NCBI GenBank assembly: GCA_905221605.1
Contig: CAJNDS010002489.1
Location: forward strand, 64,001-128,000
From: Symbiodinium natans
Lineage: Eukaryota > Sar > Dinophyceae > Suessiales > Symbiodiniaceae
DNA length: 64,000 nt
Direction: 5' to 3'
Shown here piece after piece: positions 8,072-18,687 of this stretch. Each line of letters starts with the position of its first letter. Position 1 is the first letter of the stretch. Under the pieces are notes generated by a model, which saw only the letters and a list, made by a program, of their open reading frames with translations, ran no database searches and was not told where the DNA came from. The position numbers and the translations under genes are program-made.

Positions 8072-9798
8072 TCACTCGAGCTGAAGCACCGGAGGCAGCA
8101 AATGCTCGTAGACACCCCCGGCTGTCGGAGAAGCAAGGTCCTCCACCATGCTTACGTACAGCGATCTGTGGTGAACCACAAGACCTATGGGGCGCATCGC
8201 ATCCGGACACTGCAGGACTTCGGAGGGAGTTGTGTCTCCTGGATGGAAAGCCAGGACCTTTCCTGCGTGGTATTCTCCAACATAGATCTTTTCATCTTCG
8301 GCTACGAAGAGGCTGTATGGGGCATCCGCTTTCCGACCTGGTTGGCCTGCATCTGCAGCCGGGACCTGTCCTACCACAACAGGTTCCAGCGACTCAGCCG
8401 GATTGAAACGTAAAACCCGGGTCGACCCACTCCGATTGTCGGTGATATAGATCACTTCATCCTTTGTAGCAACTATCGCCCTGGCCCGAAAGTGCAGGTG
8501 TTCTGGAAGCCTCTTTGAGGCCATCACTGTTTGGAGAGTGGGGCCAACCACCTTCTGCACGACCTTTCCACCTTTTGCAAGCACGTAGACGACTGCATTG
8601 GGCGAGCAGAATATGCCCTGAGGATGATGAATGTCGCCACAGACCAAATGTCCACATCTGTCTTGAAATCGAACAAGCCTCCCATTGCAGAGTTGCAGCA
8701 CCAAAATCTCACCGGTGGGCAAGATGGACACATCACATATCTTCTCCAGATCATTGACCAGTGATTCCCACTGCCTGACCCACAACCTTTCGTGCGCTGG
8801 TGGCTGGGTCACCAGGCTTCCAACAAAAGACGTTGCCTTCAAAGTCAGTGGTATAGATGTGGCCTTCGTGCCAGCACAAGGAGTTGCAATGCATAGGCAG
8901 CACTGCTCTCCAAGTTTCAGCGCTGGCACCCAAATCCGGAGTCCAATGTTTCAAGCACCGCCTCTTTGGCTGAAAGTCCTGTGGATGGTGGGCGCTCTGA
9001 AGGCGCTTTCGTCGCCGAATCTGCAACGCTTCTTCAACCTCTTGGTGCAGTTCTGCCGCGCTCGGGCCGAATAGAGTGAAGCGACCGGCTCGAAGCAAGT
9101 TCTCAAAAGAGAACAACTGGAAATCCACATGCTGGAAGCATGCCTAGAAAGACCTTTCTGTCGTCTGAGATCTTTAGCCAGTTGAAGATGCCCTTCAACA
9201 CCACTTCCTCCCTAGACACACCCAGATCTTCTCTTTTCAAGATTCGGGCCAGTTGATGAGCACCCAGCTTTCCAAAATCTGGATGCTTGCTGCAAGCCTC
9301 AAATTCCTCAGCAACTTTCTCTTCACATGCAGCTTTCAGACTATGCAGGAGATGCGCTTCTTGGAGAATTCACAGAGCTTGCACACTGTCTAAGGATGCG
9401 CGGAGGCCAGTCTCAATAGCACTTGCAAACGTTGGCAAGTCATAAGCCTGTGCCAGGCGCAGAAGTTCAAGACCAGTTTCTACGTTCACCTCCGGCTGAC
9501 CGCCATAGATGTAGTCAAGCAAGGCGGACATGGCTGCTTGAGATGCAGCGATGTCCACGGGCTCTTTTCGTTGCACGCGGTCAGCTTCTTGAAAGGATCC
9601 GCCTAGGAGCTTCCGAAAGTACACGCTTGCGGCAGAGAGCAGGGCCGTGTGGGCGCGATGCTCAGCACCATCGTTGTCCTTGAGCACAACATCACAGAGA
9701 TGCCTTTCCATCCAGAAGTCGCGCATTTGCTGCATCCTGCTGGTCTGATGCTGCGCCAGATTGGAGTGTTCAAGCTTGACAGCTACCATGGCGCCCAA
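8072..9798 (-). pseudogene. broken BTB-BACK-NHL-like gene, intronless
   Basis: From 9798 leftwards: ATG, then a BTB/POZ domain (about residues 25-130; ERHLCDVVLKDNDGAEHRAH, LLSAASVYFRKLL). An in-frame TGA at 9370-9372 interrupts it, after which the same frame continues as a BACK domain (LGAHQLARILKRED, VVLKGIFNWLK). One extra base near 9131-9134 shifts the frame to VDFQLFSFENLLRAGRF, and a second shift near 8752-8760 leads to an NHL-like beta-propeller (PTGEILVLQLCNGRLVRF, DEKIYVGEYHAGKVLAFHPG), ending PPVLQLE and stop. Such proteins usually act as ubiquitin-ligase adaptors or scaffolds. Lack of introns here suggests a processed copy. Assembly indels could explain the breaks. Confidence 0.8.
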
Positions 9799-9993
9799 CT
9801 CTCACAGGGTCTGTGATAAAAATAAGCAGTCAATGCGTCCACTTGGGCCAACTGTTCATTCTGCGCATCACATGTTGGCGAAGGATCAGAGGAATCTTCA
9901 GTGCCTCATGGAAGCCCTAAACCCGAAAACCTAAACCCTAAAGCAGGGAGAGAGGGAGAGCGGGGAGTGGGGAGAGTGGGAGCCAAAGACTAC

Positions 9994-10904
9994 GTCCCTC
10001 TGCCCTTTTCGAAATCGGTCTCTGCCCTGGGAATGCCGCAAAAGATCTCAACATCCCTGGAGGCATCGTGTGACGCACTGGGAGCCCCTGCCGTGCAAAG
10101 GACCTCTGGCACGTCGGCAAACACGGCCGGCTTAACACAAGGGATAACTGAAGGCTCATGGGTAGGGTTACGTACCTAAATAAGGTTACAAGCTGCCATA
10201 TAACCATAGTTACCTTTCTCAGAACCCTACTTGAAGCCATGAACCTCAAGGACTTTGCGCTGTAGACGATTAGAACGTGGAAGCCACCTCCATCACACCA
10301 TGATGGCTTACAGGGTTGTGAGGGGGGGGGAGACCAAAACCCAAACTCAGGGTCTGGTCCCTGAATTCTGCACTCCTCCTCGAAAGCTTCCAACCCTTTT
10401 CAACCCAAAGTTTAGGGTTTGAGGGTTTTGGGTACCCTGACCCCTAAGCCCTAAATCAACCCTTCTACCCGCGGTCAACTTGACTGCTGGGACTGGAGTG
10501 TCATTCTTGATTGTGGCTCTCTGGTGGCCGAAACCCCAAACCCTGAATATCTCTACTTGGAGGTTCACATGGTTAGTTATAAGTTGGGGAGGGGGTTTAG
10601 GGTTTAGGGTTTCAGGCTACTTGGTAGTTATTCGTGGGTTACAAGTAGGGCAACTATAATCATAGCAGGTTATATGACGTTCTTCAGGGTACTTACAACC
10701 TTACACCTAAAACTACCCACGAATATCTAAACCCTAAACCCTAAACCCTAAACACTAAACCCTAAACCCTAAACCCTAAACCCTAAACCCTAAACCCTAA
10801 ACCCTAAACCCTAAACCCCAACGCCCAAGCTGTCGGATTCAAGAGCCGCCAAAGCAAAGGACTCCCACATCATGGGGGTCTGGCTCTCCGGCTCTTCGCT
10901 GCTC
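9994..10904 (-). CDS. four-exon gene, function unknown
   Basis: Exons in sense order are 10823-10904, 10469-10520, 10259-10395 and 9994-10130, all in matching phase. They read SSEEPESQTPMMWESFALAA, then RATIKNDTPVPAVKLTA, then EECRIQGPDPEFGFW continuing to FHVLIVYS, then PAVFADVPEVLCTAGAP continuing to RAETDFEKGRG. Donors are GTTGGGGTTTAGGG, GTAGAAGG, GCAAAG and GTAGTC. The intron 10131-10258 is a family A element; the intron 10521-10822 holds a family A copy and a telomere-like array. The peptide is acidic and soluble-looking; no family recognised. Confidence 0.6.
10148..10250. repeat. family A element in intron 10131-10258
   Basis: CTGAAGGCTCATGGGTAGGG and CTTGAAGCCATGAACCTCAAG form the inverted ends. 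Confidence 0.75.
10617..10725. repeat. family A element, with a second half copy at 10553-10590
   Basis: A left half (CTACTTGGAGGTTCACATGG) is cut off by a TTTAGGG array at 10589-10613, after which a further copy starts at CTACTTGG. Confidence 0.75.
10729..10820 (+). repeat. telomere-like array (CCCTAAA)n
   Basis: About 13 units, one with ACTAAA. In sense it is the 5' end of the intron after exon 10823-10904. Confidence 0.95.
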
Positions 10905-10914
10905 CTGCAGCTTC

Positions 10915-11130
10915 CCTAAACCCTAAACCCCAAACCCTAAACCCTAAACCCTAAACCCTAAACCCAAACCCTAAACCCTAAACCCTAAACCCTAAACCCT
11001 AAACCCTAAACCCTAAACCCTAAACCCTAAACCCTAAACCCTAAACCCTAAACCCTAAACCCTAAACCCTAAACCCTAAACCCTAAACCCTAAACCCTAA
11101 ACCCTAAACCCTAAACCCTAAACCTACACC
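10915..11130 (+). repeat. longest telomere-like array (CCCTAAA)n
   Basis: About 30 units, almost perfect, with only a few one-base variants near the left end. Confidence 0.97.
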
Positions 11131-11498
11131 CAAAACCCGAAAACCCCCAAAACTTTTCAAATCCTGAAACTCCTTAAGCCCTAAACTCTCCACTCCTTGA
11201 ACCCTGAAAATCCCTTTCGCCCATGTGCTCATGTGCAACTTTGGGGGTTTGGGGTTTCTGGCGCAGGCTCCAGGGCTTTGAGCTCCGTGGGTAGGTACAG
11301 TTAGAACCGACTACAACCTTACTTAGGGTACTTATACCCGTGCTTATAAGTACCCATGAGGTTGTATAACGTTCTGACCCTAATTCGGGTTCGAAGAAAC
11401 CCCGGCCCTGCAACGTCTTTGCAGTGCAACTGTGTAGGCCGGCGTGCCGCCCCCATTTACTTTCTGTCTATGAGTGCTTGGGCACTCTTGGACTCAAG

Positions 11499-11716
11499 AC
11501 AGGCGCATTGTCATGGGCTACCGTATGGGCTTTAGTGTCGCAGTTTGCATACTTGAGCTGTCGTCTACATGTCCTTAAAGGCGTACCAATTTTCTCATGG
11601 CTTTAGATTTTGCAGACGAAAAAACAAAACAAACCACACACACAAGAATCCGACGTTCAGGGGTGTCGTCAGAACGCCTCAACTTGTGTCAAACTTGTGT
11701 CAGGGAGCCTTCTTAG
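11499..11716 (+). CDS. two exons, possible gene 3' end
   Basis: Exon 11499-11570 reads RRIVMGYRMGFSVAVCILEL after CTCAAG and ends at GTCCTT. Exon 11616-11716 starts after TTTTGCAG and reads EKTKQTTHTRIRRSGVSSER to LCQTCVREPS and TAG; the phases match. An alternative frame through 11616-11830 is also open, so this is moderate. No domain seen. Confidence 0.45.
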
Positions 11717-11728
11717 AATTCACATGTT

Positions 11729-11902
11729 CCCCCCCCCCCCCCCCCCCCGCAAGTGCGAAGCTGGGCTAACATTGATCCTGGCTTTCCACAAACCCGAAAA
11801 CCCTGGAGCTTTTTGCCGCCTAGGCCCAGGGTTCTTATAGTATAGCTACAAAGCAACCATAAGGGAATCCGGGTACTGTAGTAATTATTCCGACCCCTAT
11901 AT
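11729..11902 (+). CDS. exon 11754-11830 after a C run, with family C remnant
   Basis: A run of about 20 C ends in GCAAG, then CEAGLTLILAFHKPENPGAF follows to 11830. The next bases, GTTCTTATAGTATAGC, are the start of a truncated family C element (11831-11902), which then runs into a CCCTAAA array. This is the same exon-introner-array order seen elsewhere. Function unknown. Confidence 0.5.
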
Positions 11903-11904
11903 GA

Positions 11905-11972
11905 ACCCTAAACCCTAAACCCTAAACCCTAAACCCTAAACCCTAAACCCTAAACCCTAAACCCTAAACCCA
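11905..11972 (+). repeat. telomere-like array (CCCTAAA)n
   Basis: Ten units. Left partner of the TTTAGGG array at 12085-12147, with 112 bp between. Confidence 0.95.
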
Positions 11973-12016
11973 TGGGCTGCTATGACACCCCCCCACAAAG
12001 CACTGCAAAAGAGCAG

Positions 12017-12078
12017 CCCCGGCCTGCCATGGTCGAGCTGAGCCCTCCCGAGCAGTTTCGCAAGAAGCCCAATACCCC
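12017..12078. CDS. candidate exon between inverted arrays, strand uncertain
   Basis: Plus-strand reading gives PRPAMVELSPPEQFRKKPNT with acceptor GAGCAG and donor GTAGGGG. The minus strand is also open (AGAALLQCFVGGCHSS). The plus reading is more protein-like. Confidence 0.4.
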
Positions 12079-12084
12079 GTAGGG

Positions 12085-12147
12085 GTTTAGGGTTTAGGGC
12101 TAGGGTTTAGGGTTTAGGGTTTAGGGTTTAGGGTTTAGGGTTCGGGG
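12085..12147 (+). repeat. telomere-like array (TTTAGGG)n
   Basis: Nine units. Confidence 0.95.
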
Positions 12148-12775
12148 TTTGGGGGCTGCTCATGATGAAGCACAAGCTATCTCGCCGGTTTTTGTTTTTG
12201 AGGAGGAGAGCCGGAAAACCTGAGCTACCCTAAGCCCAGAAGGCCTAAATCCTAATGCCACGGTGTCAGTAATCAAACTCAAATGCTAGCAGAACCTTTC
12301 TGGTAAGAATAAGCATAAAACACCAACAACAGAATTGGTAATGTCTTGACTAGAAAACAGAGTTCCAAGTCCTTAGCCAGGGAAAAGTCTTCAAGAGCAT
12401 CTGCCGGATCGAGTCAAGCGGGGAGCTACGAACACAACAGGGTTTAGGGTTCAGGGTTTAGCCGTAACGCCACCTACCCTACTGGTAACACACTTGAAGG
12501 TCCCTCAGTGGCCCAGCTCACTGAGGAAGATGGACAGACAAAACAAACAAAAACATGCGCGTGCGTGCCGCCAAAGAGCGTGTAGGGTTTCGGGTTTAGG
12601 GCCCCCGCAGCAGCAAGACATGAACCTCAAGCACCCTGCCCCCCCCCCACCCCCACCCCCCCCGCACGCCCCACATCTTGATCTCTGTGAAGCCGCAAAT
12701 TGCCATAAGCCTAGCCCGAACCCCTAAACCCCAAGCCCACTGCTCTGAGACTTTGGGAATGCCTGGCAAGGTCAC

Positions 12776-12854
12776 ATCCAGCTGCGAATCGGCACCGGGG
12801 GGGGCGGGAGCCTTCCCTTGCTTGCCTCTGCACCTTGCTGTCTTGTGGGGCGTC
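12776..12854 (-). CDS. exon, function unknown
   Basis: After a T/C-rich tract and CGCAG, reads DAPQDSKVQRQAREGSRPPR to FAAG with donor GTGACC. Twenty-six codons plus one base. The plus strand is open over the same stretch, but its acceptors are weaker. Confidence 0.5.
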
Positions 12855-13176
12855 CTGCGTTTTGGGATGGCCAAAAAGTTGCAAAAGTGGACGGGTCGAA
12901 AAAAATGTCAGGTTGCTGCAGGGTGGCTGGTGGAGGCGGCAGATGGGGCTGCAGGGGCTGTAGGGCTACTTGGAAGCCCATTTGACTTAGGAAGTAGCGT
13001 TAGTAAGATGGGTTCTCGGGATTATAGTAGGGTTTCTAGGGGATACTAAGTAGACTTACTAAGTCCAAAGAGCTTCTGAGTAGGGTTTAGGCTGGATAGA
13101 TTGGCATGCCCCTCTCTCCCAGCACAGTCGAACCTGCTAGGTTCTGAGCAAACAGCAGCAGTTTCCTTAACCCTGA

Positions 13177-13275
13177 CTTGGGGGTTCATGGGTTGCTATA
13201 AGTAGGGTAACTAAAGCCATGACCTTCTTTATTAGTAGGGCACTTGCAACCCTACTCGTACCTGCCCATGAGCAT
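13177..13275. repeat. family A element
   Basis: CTTGGGGGTTCATGGGTTGC at the left; CCTGCCCATGAGCATTCCAG at the right. Confidence 0.75.
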
Positions 13276-13349
13276 TCCAGCAGCCCTAAAAGGCCCTAAA
13301 CCCTTTCGTAAACCCTTTTGAAGCTGGAAGCTGCTTCGTGCAAGGACTG

Positions 13350-13426
13350 AAGGCCTAAACCCTAAACCCTAAACCCTAAACCCTAAACCCTAAACAAACC
13401 CTAAACCCTAAACCCTAAACCCTACA
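13350..13426 (+). repeat. telomere-like array (CCCTAAA)n
   Basis: About ten units with one interruption. Confidence 0.92.
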
Positions 13427-13495
13427 TCGTGGTCCTTAAGGGGTGTTACAAACGCGTCAGGGTGGTGGGCTTGGCATCCTTTTTTGATGCCCCCT
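13426..13495 (-). CDS. exon between inverted telomere-like repeats
   Basis: Acceptor GGGAGGCAG; reads GGIKKGCQAHHPDAFVTPLK and DHD; the donor GTAGGGTTTAGGG is itself the telomere-like repeat. Twenty-three codons and one base. Function unknown. Confidence 0.55.
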
Positions 13496-13791
13496 CTGCC
13501 TCCCGGGATGGTTTCGGAGGTGTAGGGTTCAGGGTTTAGGGGATGGAGGGCACTTCGGATAAAGGATCTTGGTTTAGGACTGTGAGGGTCACCCACTAGC
13601 AAGCGAGACCGGAGACCATGGGGGCCACAATATGTTTCCGAACCCCTTATCCAAATAGTACTATTTGTCCTGGATATATCCATAGCAGCCGATATAACAA
13701 TACTAATGAGCTACTAATGCTCAAAACCGACATGCAGCAAAGGCCCCAGTCGAAGCAGTTTTCGGTTCTCGGGCGTCTGAGTGCTCTGAAC

Positions 13792-13871
13792 TCTGGAGAC
13801 ACATCTAAGGGTCCAAAGCTTGAGGTCCTGGCACACGTAAAGCTCACACAAATCGGCCATACGGATCACAA
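13792..13871 (-). CDS. exon, function unknown
   Basis: After TTGTTTTCAG reads VIRMADLCELYVCQDLKLWT, ending at AGA before GTTCAG. The plus strand can be read as GPKLEVLAHVKLTQIGHTD to stop, so the strand is not certain; the minus reading has a higher G/C content at third positions. Confidence 0.4.
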
Positions 13872-14211
13872 CTGAAAACAACTCTGCTGTATACTGCAAT
13901 GTCAAGAAGATTGGCCACACATGCTTACAGCTTCTGTACAGTCAGCGTGCTTCAGAATCCAGGAGCATCTCCGTCTCTTCGTCGCTACTGTCGCCTGCTT
14001 TCAGGTCTGAAACAAACTAGGTTGGCCCTTAAAGCCCTCTGAAAAATATTCCTGAATATGATCCTCTTAAACCCAAATAAGGGAATATATAAAATGTCCC
14101 AAGGGCCTACCTAGCAAAGGAAGGACTGTAACTAGGCCAGTAGGGTTATGTTTCGTATTCACCCTTGAGGTAGCTATTCCCCGAAGTTTCGCTACCTGTA
14201 AACTTTTCAAG

Positions 14212-14311
14212 TTGGGATGTTTCCCCTTATACTAACAGTCCTTAATAGGGATTATAATGGGGGCTATGATAATCCCTATTAAGGACTGTTAGTATAGGGG
14301 AGAACATTCCA
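14212..14311. repeat. family B palindromic element
   Basis: Near-perfect hairpin: GATGTTTCCCCTTATACTAA at the left, TTAGTATAGGGGAGAACATT at the right, with AATAGGGATTATA arms inside. Confidence 0.92.
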
Positions 14312-14391
14312 AACCCTAAACCCTAAACCCTAAACCCTAAACCCTGAACCCTAAACCCTAAACCCTAAACCCTAAACCCTAAACCCTAGAC
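14309..14391 (+). repeat. telomere-like array (CCCTAAA)n
   Basis: Twelve units joined directly to the family B element. Confidence 0.95.
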
Positions 14392-14649
14392 GCTTCACAG
14401 AGTCATTTTGTCTGGCCTGAGAGGCGCTGGTAGCGAAACTGCGTCGCAAACCTCCAGGCGCAGCTGGAACAAGGCGGGCGCGTGTCATGCAACAGAGCGC
14501 AGCAACCAAACAAAGGGTTCTGAGAGGCCTAGAACGACAAGTGTCCCTGAGTCCCTAAACCCTGAACCCTAAACTTTTCAACCTCCAACCCTCAACCACC
14601 CTCTCACCCCCCCCCCCCCCCTACCACCCACCCTCTTCTAAATCCACAG

Positions 14650-14743
14650 CCTGCGCAGGAGCACTGCTGTCGCGGCCACAGCCACAGCGCACCCCACACC
14701 CAACTCCGAGATTCCCACGACGCCCAGTGCTGGCCCTGGGATG
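14650..14743 (+). CDS. exon after a strong polypyrimidine tract
   Basis: A C-rich tract (about 14600-14649, including a run of some 17 C) ends CCACAG. The exon reads PAQEHCCRGHSHSAPHTQLR to CWPWD and ends at the donor GTTTAGGG of the array 14744-14830. Histidine- and cysteine-rich; no domain assigned. Confidence 0.6.
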
Positions 14744-14830
14744 GTTTAGGGTTTAGGGTTTAGGGTATAGGTTTAGGGTTTAGGGCTTTGGGTTTTAGGG
14801 TTTAGGGTTGAGGGTTCTAGGTGTTTAGGG
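14744..14830 (+). repeat. telomere-like array (TTTAGGG)n
   Basis: About ten units with several length variants, starting exactly at the exon end. Confidence 0.9.
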
Positions 14831-15313
14831 TCCTGGGCTTTTTGTTACGTGGTTCTGGGCTTTGCGGGCTTGGGTTCTTTTCTCTGCTGTTCTGGGTTTA
14901 GAGTTTAGAATGCTTGAGGGCTTTGAGGGCGGAGTGTGGATTGTGCAGGCTTGAGGATGTAGTGTGTAGTGAGAGTTTTAGCTTGTTTTAGGGTTTGGGT
15001 TTGGGACGTGGAATTAGGGTACTAGCGAAGTTTAGGGCTAGGGGGTGTATTGCTCTCGAGGATCTTTGGACTTTAGTGCTGGGTTCTGGGTTTGGCCCTG
15101 TAGGTGTAGACAATTGGAAGAGTAGACTGTACTATGGGGTTTTAACTTGCACCCTCAACCCCAAACCCTATACTCCCCTTAGAACCTTAGAACCTTAATG
15201 ACAATTGGCTATAGAACCCTTAACAGCTCAGAGTTTCGACTCTCAGAAGGCAGGTCTCGGCGACTCAGGATTTCTTGTTTGGGTTTCACCATCTAGGGCT
15301 CTAGCGCGGAAGT

Positions 15314-15511
15314 TTACTTGAGCCTTTTGGACACGTCAAGGCAAGTTGGATCCTGGTTAACTGTACGAACACGTAGACGCAACGGGTCGGGCGTGTGTAA
15401 GAATTGTAGGCCGCTGGCTGAGTGTTTCGGGGCATGCAAAGCAATGCCCACAACGATGCTGTGTGTAAAGTCCTGTTGACTAAGCTCCATGGCATCATGT
15501 TTCTTCACGGG
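15314..15511 (-). CDS. terminal exon, 65 residues, function unknown
   Basis: From the GGTGAG acceptor reads PVKKHDAMELSQQDFTHSIV, VGIALHAPKHSASGLQFLHT and ends LDVSKRLK plus TAA. No stop in 65 codons and good codon texture. Possibly starts at an internal ATG (residue 7). No domain recognised. Confidence 0.55.
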   Translation of the reverse strand, partial: PVKKHDAMELSQQDFTHSIVVGIALHAPKHSASGLQFLHTPDPLRLRVRTVNQDPTCLDVSKRLK

Positions 15512-16025
15512 CTCACCTCTAGTAGTGTGTGGAGCCCTTGTCCTTCAAAAAACTAAAGCTGTTTGTAGGAAGCCTTCAGAAACTGACATGGTGTAGTGTG
15601 CAGCAGAGATGGTCAAGGCACAACAAGCAAGCCAGCGCCCCGTGACCATGAGCACATGATGCCGATTGGGAACTCAGGTTGCTTTGGACAGACCTCACCT
15701 TTCCAAAGCCAAACCGCTCATCAAAAACACACGAGAAACGAAACCTCTAGAGCCTTGTATCCAAAACCCGATCCCTCAACCCAAACGTCACCCCTCAACC
15801 CCAAACCCTACTTAGTAGGCCCTACTTGAAGGCTTGTGAGTACTTCAATGTAGGGTTTTAAGTAGATCATGCTGATACCTTAATGTTGGACTCGCTTTAG
15901 TACGTAGGGGCCCCCCCCCCCCCCCCCAAACAATTTTGGGGTTTTCGGGGATCCTGAATAGTGTGGGCTGGGGCTGGGACGGGGCTGGGGGTAGGGCGGC
16001 TAGGGGTCGAGGGTTGAGGGGAAGC

Positions 16026-16147
16026 CTTGAAGCTTGAGGGTCTAAGCTTTCCAGGCTTTGTAGCTCCACGGTCGCCGGGGCTCCGCATAAATGCGGACCT
16101 CCGAAACAACTTGCTAAAGCGAATCAGGGCAGCTCGTGGGCTACTCC
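16026..16147 (-). CDS. exon, basic peptide
   Basis: After TTTTCCAAG reads SSPRAALIRFSKLFRRSAFM and RSPGDRGATKPGKLRPSSFK, with a GC donor. Strongly basic. The flanking segments hold CAAACAATT inverted motifs (about 15926 and 16185). Confidence 0.5.
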
Positions 16148-16991
16148 CTTGGAAAATTGTTTGGGGGCCTGTTTCGTAATGGACACCAAACAATTCCGGA
16201 GTTTCTTATTCAAAACTGTTTTTAGTTTTTGGCTCCCCGGCCCCCCGCCCTTCAACCCCGGCCGGCAAACATCGCATAATTGAGGACCACCCTAAACAAT
16301 GGGGGGTCCCCTATAGGATTTCCGGAACATCGCATAATAGTGCCCCTTCTCACTAAAGCCAGTCCAACATTACAACTCTTAAAAGGTGCAGATTTTCGGT
16401 CAACCCTATTTAATCCCTAAACCCTAAACCCCAACTTTCCCAAAAAAAACCTAAGTCGCGAGTGCCTGGGCTCGTCGCCGGCGCCAGGCTGGTATCCCAA
16501 AGACCCCAGCCTGGCTCCAAACCAAGTAGGGTTTAGGGTTTAGGGTTTAGGGTTTAGGGTATAAACATTCTCATCATTGTTTATAACGTTTATAGGGTAC
16601 AAATAACGCTACCCAATGTTAAACTTCAAGGACACCTAAACCCTGCCTTTAGGGCGGTTCTTAGAAGCCCTTGAAAGCACTTCTTAGAACCCCACTTTAA
16701 AGTGCTGTTCTTTGAGCCACTTCAAATACCTGGTCCATAACTGGCTTTTTGTAAGGCACACCGACTTTTTGAATGCCTTTGAACTTTAGTTGTCTCAAAA
16801 TCTGACTAGCTAGAAATGAAAGAGGTGGTTCAAAAAACTGGTTTATTTCGGCGAAGGTTTTGGGTTAAGGGTTTAGGGCCCAGGTTCGTAGGATTCAGGG
16901 TTTTCAGGGTTTAGGTTCGTACATTTAGGGTTGGCAGGATCTAGGTGAATCACTGAACCCAACGCCACACCACACATCTAGGCCCGCCCTG

Positions 16992-17200
16992 TCATGGCAT
17001 GCGGTCTTTACAGATCTCAATACTTAAACCTGAAAAACCCGAAACCCGCAGCGCGTTTTTCTCCAAAACGACTTTAGCCCTTTCTCCAATCTCCACTCGC
17101 AACAGTGTCTCACCAAGCCCGACAATTTTGTGAATACCACTCTCGCTGTCAATCTCCGAACAGCAAGCTCCACACAAGCTGTTCGTCGAACCTCCGAACA
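16992..17200 (-). CDS. terminal exon, 68 residues, function unknown
   Basis: From the GCTTAGAAG acceptor reads GGSTNSLCGACCSEIDSESG, then HKIVGLGETLLRVEIGERAK and ends EICKDRMP plus TGA. A GT donor (GTTTCGGG) at 17045 would give a spliced form with the same last residues. Alternating hydrophobic strand pattern; no domain assigned. Confidence 0.6.
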
Positions 17201-17227
17201 CTTCTAAGCCCTGAGGACCCCTAGAGC

Positions 17228-17280
17228 CCTCAACCCTAAAACCTAAACCCTAAACCCTAAACCCTAAACCCTAAACCCTG
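17228..17280 (+). repeat. telomere-like array (CCCTAAA)n
   Basis: Six units, followed by a C/T-rich tract. Confidence 0.9.
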
Positions 17281-17319
17281 CCCCCCCTCCCCCCCTCCCC
17301 CCACTTCGTAGCGCTCCAG

Positions 17320-17374
17320 GGAGTTCGGGGCAGCGGGTGCGGAGGCAAGTCTCCTTGCCGCTTCGGTGTCGGAG
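17320..17374 (+). CDS. weak exon candidate after C/T tract
   Basis: A C/T-only tract ends CGCTCCAG, then SSGQRVRRQVSLPLRCR and donor GTGGGTTTAGGG. Also open on the minus strand (RLASAPAAPNSLERYEV). Confidence 0.35.
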
Positions 17375-17399
17375 GTGGGTTTAGGGCTTAGGGCTGGAG

Positions 17400-17938
17400 A
17401 TCTTGCCAAAGTAAGGGGGGCACCCTCTTACCCCCCAAGATACTATGAGCCTGATTATAACCCTACAAGAGGTACACCTATTTTTGGGATCCTCTCATAT
17501 TCAAGAAGCCCCATGACAGGGGCCCCTGTAACCCCTCAAGTCCCTAGCCAAGGTCCATACTTTCGTCACTGCAGCTTTACCTGGGGCTCTTTTACCCTTC
17601 TTTCCAGCGCTTATGCCCTATTTGCTTCTTTTGCCCGGCTGAGGGTGGGGGGTTGTAAGCTGCTCGTTTGCAGAGTGGTTTAGTTAGGGTCAATGTGGAT
17701 GTCCTGGGTTGCAGTTGGGTTATTTAGGATTTGGTGGGCCCGGTATCTGGGTTTAGGGGATTTGCAGTTGAGGTTTGAAGCCTTGATGTTTAGGGCTTGG
17801 TTTCTAACTTTAGGGGGGGTTTACCCTTGACCATGCGAACAGCTTAACTGCTCGCAAAAGATCGCGCAGTGGACTGGCGGAAAACACAGCGTGGCCTTCC
17901 GCGGTTTGAACTGACACGCTTTCAGATCCAGCCCATCT
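17400..17938. other. no clear exon
   Basis: Contains a palindromic GGGGGGCACC...GGTACACC segment (about 17418-17500) and scattered TTTAGGG units; I see no reliable gene here. Confidence 0.4.
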
Positions 17939-18032
17939 TTGGTTGCACAGCTAAGATTTGAAGAAATAAGGGGGTACCTCCTTCCCCCGCTCCCCCCACG
18001 ATGCTACTTTCCTTATCATGGGACTATAGGAG

Positions 18033-18075
18033 CCCTAAATATGTGGGGTCCCCCACATATTTGGGAACCCCCCAA
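18033..18075. repeat. palindrome in the 3' part of an intron
   Basis: AAATATGTGGGG and CCCCACATATTT arms separated by two bases, with flanking CCC/GGG pairs, about 20 bp before the acceptor of exon 18096. Confidence 0.8.
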
Positions 18076-18095
18076 CCCCCCTCCGCACTACAAAG

Positions 18096-18262
18096 CGGGA
18101 GCAACCTTGTTGAGATGCGTTGAGGAAATTACGTGCAGGACATCTAAACCCCGAAGCGTCCTGCAAACGAGCTTTAATGTCACGTCTGTGTCGGAATACT
18201 CGAGGTTTAGAGCTTTAGCGGCGGCCTCAAAAGCCTCAGAAGCTTTTGGACCCCGTGCCTGA
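18096..18262 (+). CDS. terminal exon, 54 residues, function unknown
   Basis: After a C-rich tract and CTACAAAG reads GATLLRCVEEITCRTSKPRS, SVSEYSRFRALAAASKAS and ends FGPRA plus TGA. An upstream exon fragment LRFEEIR (17949-17969) may belong here. No domain recognised. Confidence 0.6.
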
Positions 18263-18616
18263 GACCCTGGGAAGCCTCACAGTTCGATCCCGGTGTCAGG
18301 ACAACCCCGTCCCTGAACACACCAGGCTTGCTCATCGAGCGTCGAGCGATGCGTAAATGGGCAAGTCGATGCCAAAGATGTCCTTCATGTTCCTTCAAGA
18401 CTCAGCTCTACGTAACATGCTTCCTTCATCCCTAAACGCTAAACCCGAAACCGTAAAGCAGGGCCATGAAGCATCTTTGGGTGTTGAGGCTGGGCATCCA
18501 AAATGTCCAACCGCCCAAGCCCCAAAAATCCACAATTACGCGAAACCCCCACGCCAAGGCTTCAAGGGCATGTAGGCTTGGTGAGGCCAAAGCCGTTGTC
18601 CTTCCAACCCTATACC

Positions 18617-18687
18617 TATACTCCCCTTAGAATTTAATAAAAATACTATTTTTACTAAAAAAAAGTAACTCCCAAGGGGGATATAGA
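18617..18687. repeat. family D palindromic element
   Basis: TATACTCCCCTTAGAA at one end, TAACTCCCAAGGGGGATATA at the other, A/T-rich centre. Confidence 0.8.

Noticed and set aside
9842-9851. Possible relict spliced leader upstream of the BTB pseudogene
   Set aside because: Only ten bases (TTGGCCCAAG on the minus strand) resemble the leader end, with one mismatch; too short to claim.
18281-18300. tRNA-like B-box (GTTCGATCCCGG)
   Set aside because: No matching stems, A-box or acceptor pairing nearby; the same was found at 36743 and 59690.
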